From a virus, in IMG/VR virus record IMGVR_UViG_3300044701_003572, positions 22,379 to 86,378 of that record: a stretch of 64,000 nt of DNA, one strand, 5' to 3'. Shown here in pieces: positions 59,647 to 64,000 of the stretch. Within the stretch, counting starts at the first letter, position 1. Every line of letters starts with the position of its first letter. The translations under genes and the position numbers were made by a program. The notes beneath the pieces were generated by a model. The model was not told the origin of the DNA. It searched no databases and saw only the letters and a list, made by a program, of their open reading frames with translations.

Positions 59647-60226
59647 AAACTTTCTCGTAGATTTTAGGCAAAATGTTTCCAGGCCATTTTATATAATCAT
59701 TGAACGCATACTTCATTAGAATTCTCATGTCTAATTTTCCGTCTGTACTGATCTTTTCAATAAGATCTAATCGATCGCTATTTAAGATGGGTTTGTAAAA
59801 ATCTATACTTATAGGTTGCTCAGAATAATCACTGGCAGAATAAAAGTTAAATGCGTGAATTTTATTTCTCGAGTCTACATAAAAATATTTCGGATAGAAA
59901 CTAGGCTTGTAAATTCCTTCTCGATCAAGATCAATAACAATAGATTCTAATTGACTAACATAATCGTCGGGAATAATATCTTCGCAGGTATTTCCGTACC
60001 AACGAAAAACAATGCGCCTAGTAATTTTATCCATAGTAACAATTTCGGGAGACCAGCTATACTTCTGTAATCGTTCCAAGTATCTCACTTCTCGAGAAAA
60101 ACTGCTGTTAATTAAGTCTTCGGGATACCAGTTACCTTCGGGGTTAAAGTCCATGCAGAAAAGTCTACCGTCGTTGGTGATTAGGCTTCTATAGATTCCA
60201 CGATTTGAATTATATAATTTGAACAT
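59636..60226 (-). CDS. Small kinase-fold-like protein
   Basis: A 196-aa protein. A beta-rich N-lobe (RSLITNDGRLFCMDFNPEG) is followed by a helix SREVRYLERLQKY, RIVFRWYGNTCED (hinge-like) and a C-lobe with LDREGIYKPSFYPKYFYVDS, which recalls the catalytic-loop region of aminoglycoside- and lipopolysaccharide-kinase folds. The typical HxD is not exact, so it may be a pseudokinase or a very small kinase. The gene at 63187 is a clear paralogue. Function unknown. Confidence 0.55.
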   Translation of the reverse strand: MFKLYNSNRGIYRSLITNDGRLFCMDFNPEGNWYPEDLINSSFSREVRYLERLQKYSWSPEIVTMDKITRRIVFRWYGNTCEDIIPDDYVSQLESIVIDLDREGIYKPSFYPKYFYVDSRNKIHAFNFYSASDYSEQPISIDFYKPILNSDRLDLIEKISTDGKLDMRILMKYAFNDYIKWPGNILPKIYEKVYGL

Positions 60227-60237
60227 TTTTTCTCTAG

Positions 60238-60243
60238 TATTTA
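60238..60243 (-). promoter_or_regulatory. Late-promoter-like TAAATA element
   Basis: The minus strand reads GCGTAAATACTAGAG, 11 bases upstream of the ATG at 60226, back to back with the plus-strand element at 60250. Confidence 0.5.
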
Positions 60244-60249
60244 CGCATC

Positions 60250-60257
60250 TATAAATA
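60250..60257 (+). promoter_or_regulatory. Perfect late-promoter TATAAATA abutting a start codon
   Basis: The plus strand reads CATCTATAAATACTCGATG. The eight bases match the T4 late consensus exactly, and four bases separate them from the ATG at 60262. Confidence 0.65.
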
Positions 60258-60261
60258 CTCG

Positions 60262-60804
60262 ATGAAACTTATTGGGAATACTCTACATCTCATAGATTGG
60301 GATACTGTTATTAACACAATTAAAGATCGATCTGGAAACACACTAAAGTATAATGATAGTTGTTTTCCAAAAACTGACGACTTTGATCGGTTAGATAAAA
60401 TTTGGACAAAGGCAGGATATCTAAGAAACTCTGAAGTAGTTGAGTGGACTAACTACTTTCCAGGAGATGATTTTGATAAAACAGTTGTTGATCAATTTCG
60501 CAATATAGTTAGAGCAGAACCTTGGATGGTTTGGATTAGTAGAATACGCCCAGGAAAAATGGCTCCTTGGCATTTTGATGCACACAGCAAAATTAAAGAT
60601 TTAGACAAATTAGGAACGCCGGTTAGATTTACTTGTTATATTCAATCACCGCAACCAGGACACGTTAGCATTGTAGAAAACAGTTCAGTCTATATGCCGG
60701 ATAAGGGAAGCATATACCAGTGGCCTAGTCATGATGCTTGGCATTGCGGTATGAATGGAGGATTAGAGGATAAGTTTATGTTTAATTATTGGGGTTATAA
60801 ATGA
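60262..60804 (+). CDS. Cupin / 2OG oxygenase-like protein
   Basis: A 180-aa protein. IRPGKMAPWHFDAHSKIKD gives H-x-D, TCYIQSPQPGHVSIV follows, and WPSHDAWHCGMNGGLEDKFMF gives the distal His. This fits the beta-helix Fe(II) fold of 2OG enzymes, although the terminal Arg is not obvious (FMFNYWGY). It overlaps the halogenase start by four bases, so the two are probably made together, which suggests sequential action on one substrate. Confidence 0.65.
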   Translation: MKLIGNTLHLIDWDTVINTIKDRSGNTLKYNDSCFPKTDDFDRLDKIWTKAGYLRNSEVVEWTNYFPGDDFDKTVVDQFRNIVRAEPWMVWISRIRPGKMAPWHFDAHSKIKDLDKLGTPVRFTCYIQSPQPGHVSIVENSSVYMPDKGSIYQWPSHDAWHCGMNGGLEDKFMFNYWGYK

Positions 60805-62375
60805 ACGTAATAATTGTAGGAGGCGGAACAGCCGGATGGATGACCGCCGGATGGCTAGTTAAAAAGAATAAGAATGTGTCAATAACAGTAATTGAAAGCC
60901 CTGACATTCCAAAAATCGGAGTAGGTGAAAGTGTAACACCACACGTAGCTAATTTCTTTATAGAATTAGGAGTTCCCGAAGAACACTGGATGTATCATAC
61001 TGGAGCAATCTATAAATTGGCTAATAAATTTGTTAATTGGAAAACAAATACAGGCGAAGCTGAATATTTTAGTTTTAATTACACAGGGGACTCCCGATTA
61101 TTCTATAAAGAAAATAGTGTGCCGTTGTCGAAGGACGACTGGCAAATTAAAAATCTACGATCATCAGATATATTATTAGATTTATGTAATCAAGGTAAAA
61201 TCGATAAATTTGGTAGTTATTTTCATACTCAGCATCATTACATGGAACAAAATCGAGCACCGTTTATTGATAACGAATATTTGCTTAATCCGTTGTTTAG
61301 TTGGAGTCATCATATCAATGCTGAACTAACTGCTGAATACATACGAGATCACATTGCTATTCCAGCAGGGGTTGTTCATATACAAGCCAAGGTAGTAGAT
61401 GCTAGTATGCAGGGCGAAAATATCACTTCAGTTATTCTAGAAAATGGCGAAGTGATTACCGGCGATGTCTTTGTGGACTGTACAGGATTTAGACGATTAC
61501 TAACAAATAAGTTAGGATGGAAAGTTAAAGAATATTCTGATGCCGCAGTTGACCGTGCATGGGTTTGTCAAATTGATTATACTAATCGTGAGAAAGAAAT
61601 GGTCAATTATAGTCAGACTATTGCACACCCGCACGGTTGGATGTTCAGGATTAGTCTATATCATCGAATGGGGACCGGATACATCTTTAGCTCTAATCAT
61701 ACTACCGAAGAAAAAGCTAGAGAATATTTTCTTAATCAAATAGGTGATATGGATCGTAGATTTGATCCTAAATTAATAAAATGGAATCCTAGTAGATTAG
61801 AGCATGCCGCTAATGGAAATACAGTAGCAGTGGGGTTAAGTTTTGGGTTTGTTGAACCTATGGAGGCTAATGCACTCTACACTATTATTACTACTATTGG
61901 TAAGTTGAGCGAGGCTATAGATAATAATTTAGACTTTGAGTTATTAAACAAAAATGTGTGTTATAGTATGGATGACATTGCTGACTTTGCAATGTTACAT
62001 TACAGCCTAAGTCAGCGCACCGATACTAACTTTTGGAGTGACATGAGAAGTCGTAATGTTAATAATGGTCATATCGATCTGCTATACAGTAAGTATACTA
62101 ATCCAATGCATTCGATGTCTAGTTGCATCGATGGAACTACATTATTTCCTGACTACATGTGGGCACACTTAGCACAGGCATGGGGAGTTGATACTAGCTC
62201 CTGGAATATTAAAGTTGATACGGCAACTCAAGAACTTGCCAAACTTTATTATGAATATCAATACAATAAACATAAGATAGCCAGCAGCAAATGTAACAAT
62301 AATTATTTATGGCTAAAAAAGAATCGATTCAACAATTTAAATTCCCAAGAATGGGAACGTTTAATACGAGGTTAA
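60801..62375 (+). CDS. Flavin-dependent halogenase (tryptophan-halogenase family)
   Basis: A 524-aa protein. The FAD-binding motif is IVGGGTAGWM (5-14), then PKIGVGESVTP (37-47). The lysine equivalent to PrnA Lys79, which carries the activated halogen, is Lys 72 in IYKLANKFVNW. SFGFVEPMEANALY supplies the EPxE glutamate, but STG after it is replaced by ANA. The WxWxIP signature that suppresses mono-oxygenation reads GWMFRIS, so it is degenerate. A halogenase of this family (VirX1) has been described from a cyanophage. Substrate and halide are not predictable. Confidence 0.86.
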   Translation: MNVIIVGGGTAGWMTAGWLVKKNKNVSITVIESPDIPKIGVGESVTPHVANFFIELGVPEEHWMYHTGAIYKLANKFVNWKTNTGEAEYFSFNYTGDSRLFYKENSVPLSKDDWQIKNLRSSDILLDLCNQGKIDKFGSYFHTQHHYMEQNRAPFIDNEYLLNPLFSWSHHINAELTAEYIRDHIAIPAGVVHIQAKVVDASMQGENITSVILENGEVITGDVFVDCTGFRRLLTNKLGWKVKEYSDAAVDRAWVCQIDYTNREKEMVNYSQTIAHPHGWMFRISLYHRMGTGYIFSSNHTTEEKAREYFLNQIGDMDRRFDPKLIKWNPSRLEHAANGNTVAVGLSFGFVEPMEANALYTIITTIGKLSEAIDNNLDFELLNKNVCYSMDDIADFAMLHYSLSQRTDTNFWSDMRSRNVNNGHIDLLYSKYTNPMHSMSSCIDGTTLFPDYMWAHLAQAWGVDTSSWNIKVDTATQELAKLYYEYQYNKHKIASSKCNNNYLWLKKNRFNNLNSQEWERLIRG

Positions 62376-63164
62376 GTGATCAATACCTAACTTTTTTCGA
62401 AAAGCTTCTGTAAATTTTCCGTCAATGCGTAAGCTGTAACTTTGTTCGATGATCTTTTCGCCGCCGTGCCAGTCTTGATCGTTCCACCAAGCAGCACGAG
62501 TGTTTAGATAAACTTTATTTTTTGTATCCGGATCCCAAATATAAAAGGCTTTTTTAGTATTGGGTCTAATATGTATGAATTCATTACGATGTGGAAATGT
62601 AATGTTCATACCGTTCTTAGCATCTAGATCCCTGTGTTCAAATGGTATACCATCATGATCACAGTGAAAGAAAATAACACGACCGATGTGTTCAAATATA
62701 CCTCGATCGATGGTAGATTCCACCCACTTGACTACATTGGGAAAATACGCAGCTTCTTCTGTAAGTTTGCGAGGAGCCGTGCGATCGTCCCAAGAACCTT
62801 CTTCCCATAAGAAATAGTAAATGTAGGGATCGTACGCACCTAGAGCCATTTTTAGATAACGAGTAAATTTGTTTCTAGTTTGATGGTCTTTGATATTTGT
62901 ATAAAGATCCCATCCCCCTCGTTTGATAGGGTCATTATCCGGTAAGGATAGATATTCTTCTAGTGCTTGGTAGATAGGTTTCCAATGGGGAGTGTAGCTC
63001 ATTTCTTCAAAGGTAAATCCCGGTGCCATCCAAGTACCTTCTTTGGCATAGGGGCGTGCCTCGGCGAACCCACGGATGATTTCTGGTTGCAGTTTATCAA
63101 AAGTCTGCATATCCAAAAATTTTTCCATATCGAAATAGGTTTGGCCGTTTATTCCTCTGATCAT
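62361..63164 (-). CDS. Putative 2OG-Fe(II) oxygenase-like protein
   Basis: A 267-aa protein. VIFFHCDHDGIPFEHRDLDA, FIHIRPNTKKAFYIWDP and AAWWNDQDWHGGEKIIEQSY, SLRIDG contain candidate H-x-D, a distal His (WHGG) and Arg of the cupin oxygenase fold. The N-terminal 140 residues are not recognised. It has a good AGGA site before its ATG. Its 3' end overlaps the convergent halogenase gene by 15 bases. Confidence 0.6.
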   Translation of the reverse strand: MIRGINGQTYFDMEKFLDMQTFDKLQPEIIRGFAEARPYAKEGTWMAPGFTFEEMSYTPHWKPIYQALEEYLSLPDNDPIKRGGWDLYTNIKDHQTRNKFTRYLKMALGAYDPYIYYFLWEEGSWDDRTAPRKLTEEAAYFPNVVKWVESTIDRGIFEHIGRVIFFHCDHDGIPFEHRDLDAKNGMNITFPHRNEFIHIRPNTKKAFYIWDPDTKNKVYLNTRAAWWNDQDWHGGEKIIEQSYSLRIDGKFTEAFRKKLGIDHLTSY

Positions 63165-63186
63165 ATTTTTCCTAGATAATTACTGT

Positions 63187-63873
63187 ATGAAGTACGAATA
63201 CTACTATAATAATGTTCCCGGCATTGGTTTAACAAGGAACAACCTTATTTACACCAGTCTTATCAGTGACGATAAAAAAACTTTTGTCATGTGGTTTCAC
63301 AATGACAGCGAATATCATCGAGGTCAAAATGAAGTAATTGATTCAGAGTTAATGAAATCTAAATGGAACCGTGAAGTAAAATACCTTATAGAAATGTCTT
63401 GGAAGTATGAGGATAAAGTCCCAAAAATACTAGAGATAGATCATCAAAATCAAAAAATATATTTGGCTATCGATGGTTTAGATTTTTGGAATCGCGCAGG
63501 CTGTTTGACAGAAAACTATAACAGCGTATTACCCGATTGGCAAGATCAAATGTTAAGAATATTAACTGCTCATAGATCTTTGGGATTGTACAAGTATTCA
63601 ATGCACCCGAGCAGTTATTTTATTGTTGATGGTCAATTAAAAAGTATAAATTATTTCTTTTGCTATCACAAAAATGAAGGACCAATCTCTATCAAAGACC
63701 ATTCAAGTCATATACATTCTAATAGACAAGTAGAAATGCGTAAACATATAGATAGGCTAGGAATTAGTTGGACAGAACCTCAACCTTTGGCACTCCTGCA
63801 AGACCTCTGCTGGGAAAGTTTTAGAACAAATTATCCTAGCGATTTTATTGAGAAGGCAAAATGTATAAAGTAA
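63187..63873 (+). CDS. Small kinase-fold-like protein, paralogue of 59636
   Basis: A 228-aa protein matching the gene at 59636 in order: TSLISDDKKTFVMWFHND, NREVKYLIEMSWKYEDKVPKIL, KIYLAIDGLDFWNRAG and HRSLGLYKYSMHPSSYFIVD. The phrase HRSLGLYKYSMHPSSY resembles a kinase catalytic loop. No HxD aspartate is evident, so activity is uncertain. It overlaps the last gene of the window by 13 bases. Confidence 0.55.
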   Translation: MKYEYYYNNVPGIGLTRNNLIYTSLISDDKKTFVMWFHNDSEYHRGQNEVIDSELMKSKWNREVKYLIEMSWKYEDKVPKILEIDHQNQKIYLAIDGLDFWNRAGCLTENYNSVLPDWQDQMLRILTAHRSLGLYKYSMHPSSYFIVDGQLKSINYFFCYHKNEGPISIKDHSSHIHSNRQVEMRKHIDRLGISWTEPQPLALLQDLCWESFRTNYPSDFIEKAKCIK

Positions 63874-64000
63874 TTCCTTGGTCAGAAGATTTAGATCTCG
63901 ATCAATTTTATATTACAGCAAGGGCTAAAGGTTTTGAAAATAATTCTAGTCAACAGATGTTAGTCGATTGTTTTCGTAAAGAAAAAGAATGGCAGGTATG
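63861..64000 (+). CDS. Protein of unknown function, partial at window edge
   Basis: An ATG at 63861 opens a frame that runs off the window after 46 codons (begins MYKVIPWSEDLDLDQFYITA). Only the N-terminal part is visible. It has a beta strand followed by helices and vaguely recalls the start of GNAT-type acyltransferases, but too little is present to assign a family. Confidence 0.5.
   Translation, partial: MYKVIPWSEDLDLDQFYITARAKGFENNSSQQMLVDCFRKEKEWQV

Noticed and set aside
37800-64000. A RiPP precursor peptide gene accompanying the radical-SAM enzymes
   Set aside because: Genes are packed with overlaps and gaps are only a few tens of bases. I found no small frame with a good start and a leader-core pattern, and no peptidase or exporter. 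The substrate may be encoded elsewhere or may not be a peptide.
1-64000. CRISPR array, insertion sequence, integrase or attachment site
   Set aside because: No spaced direct repeats, transposase, recombinase or terminal repeats are seen. The only repeat arrays are coding repeats in fibre genes.
1-64000. Photosynthesis auxiliary genes that would identify a cyanobacterial host
   Set aside because: No psbA, psbD, hli, pet or pigment genes are recognised, so the host stays open between SAR11-type and cyanobacterial.

Overview
The window is a dense, AT-rich piece of a lytic tailed-phage genome of the marine T4-like (myovirus) type. The evidence is a T4-type sliding-clamp loader subunit (gp44), a gp31/GroES-like co-chaperonin, PhoH, ThyX, a MazG-like pyrophosphatase, UvdE, a very long tail-fibre block, TAAATA-type T4 late-promoter motifs in front of many transcription units, and the almost complete absence of non-coding DNA. 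No integrase, plasmid or host chromosomal genes are seen. The host cannot be read directly. Low GC and this gene set fit phages of SAR11/Pelagibacter or of marine picocyanobacteria, and no photosynthesis gene is present in the window.

Layout. 1-2.1 kb: lysis genes read leftward (GH19 endolysin, inner-membrane spanin, lipoprotein spanin, small membrane proteins). 2.1-8.5 kb: conserved phage genes, PhoH on the opposite strand, a 7Fe ferredoxin beside the clamp loader, nucleotide and cytidylyl enzymes, the co-chaperonin and a short DnaE-like protein. 8.5-24.5 kb: tail-fibre/adhesin block of seven structural genes, including a 2527-aa protein, an 11-unit YadA-head-like repeat and a fibrinogen-like lectin domain; most share a short N-terminal module. 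24.5-31.9 kb: Fe-S carrier IscA, scaffold IscU, superoxide dismutase, EF-hand protein, UvdE, glycosyltransferase, KdsA, QueD, another fibre. 32-37.6 kb: conserved small phage genes and ThyX behind a clear sigma70-type promoter, closing with an unusual long tRNA.

At the tRNA the organisation changes. From 37.8 to 64 kb the genes switch strand repeatedly and almost all are enzymes: twelve radical-SAM proteins in five architectures, seven 2-oxoglutarate/AspH/cupin-like oxygenases, a QueC-like PP-loop protein, two SGNH hydrolases, a methyltransferase, a short-chain dehydrogenase, a class III aminotransferase, a flavin-dependent halogenase and two kinase-like paralogues. This is the most unusual part of the window and the best candidate for an undescribed system. 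No obvious peptide precursor, transporter or regulator lies inside it, so its substrate is unknown.

How the parts may fit (inference): the phage carries its own Fe-S scaffold and carrier, a ferredoxin that could supply electrons, and a superoxide dismutase that could protect clusters. Together these would support the heavy Fe-S demand of the radical-SAM island. KdsA, the glycosyltransferase and the tail fibres point to remodelling or recognition of the cell surface. Every convergent gene pair overlaps at its 3' ends, and several late genes have the TAAATA element so close to the ATG that their mRNAs may be leaderless.
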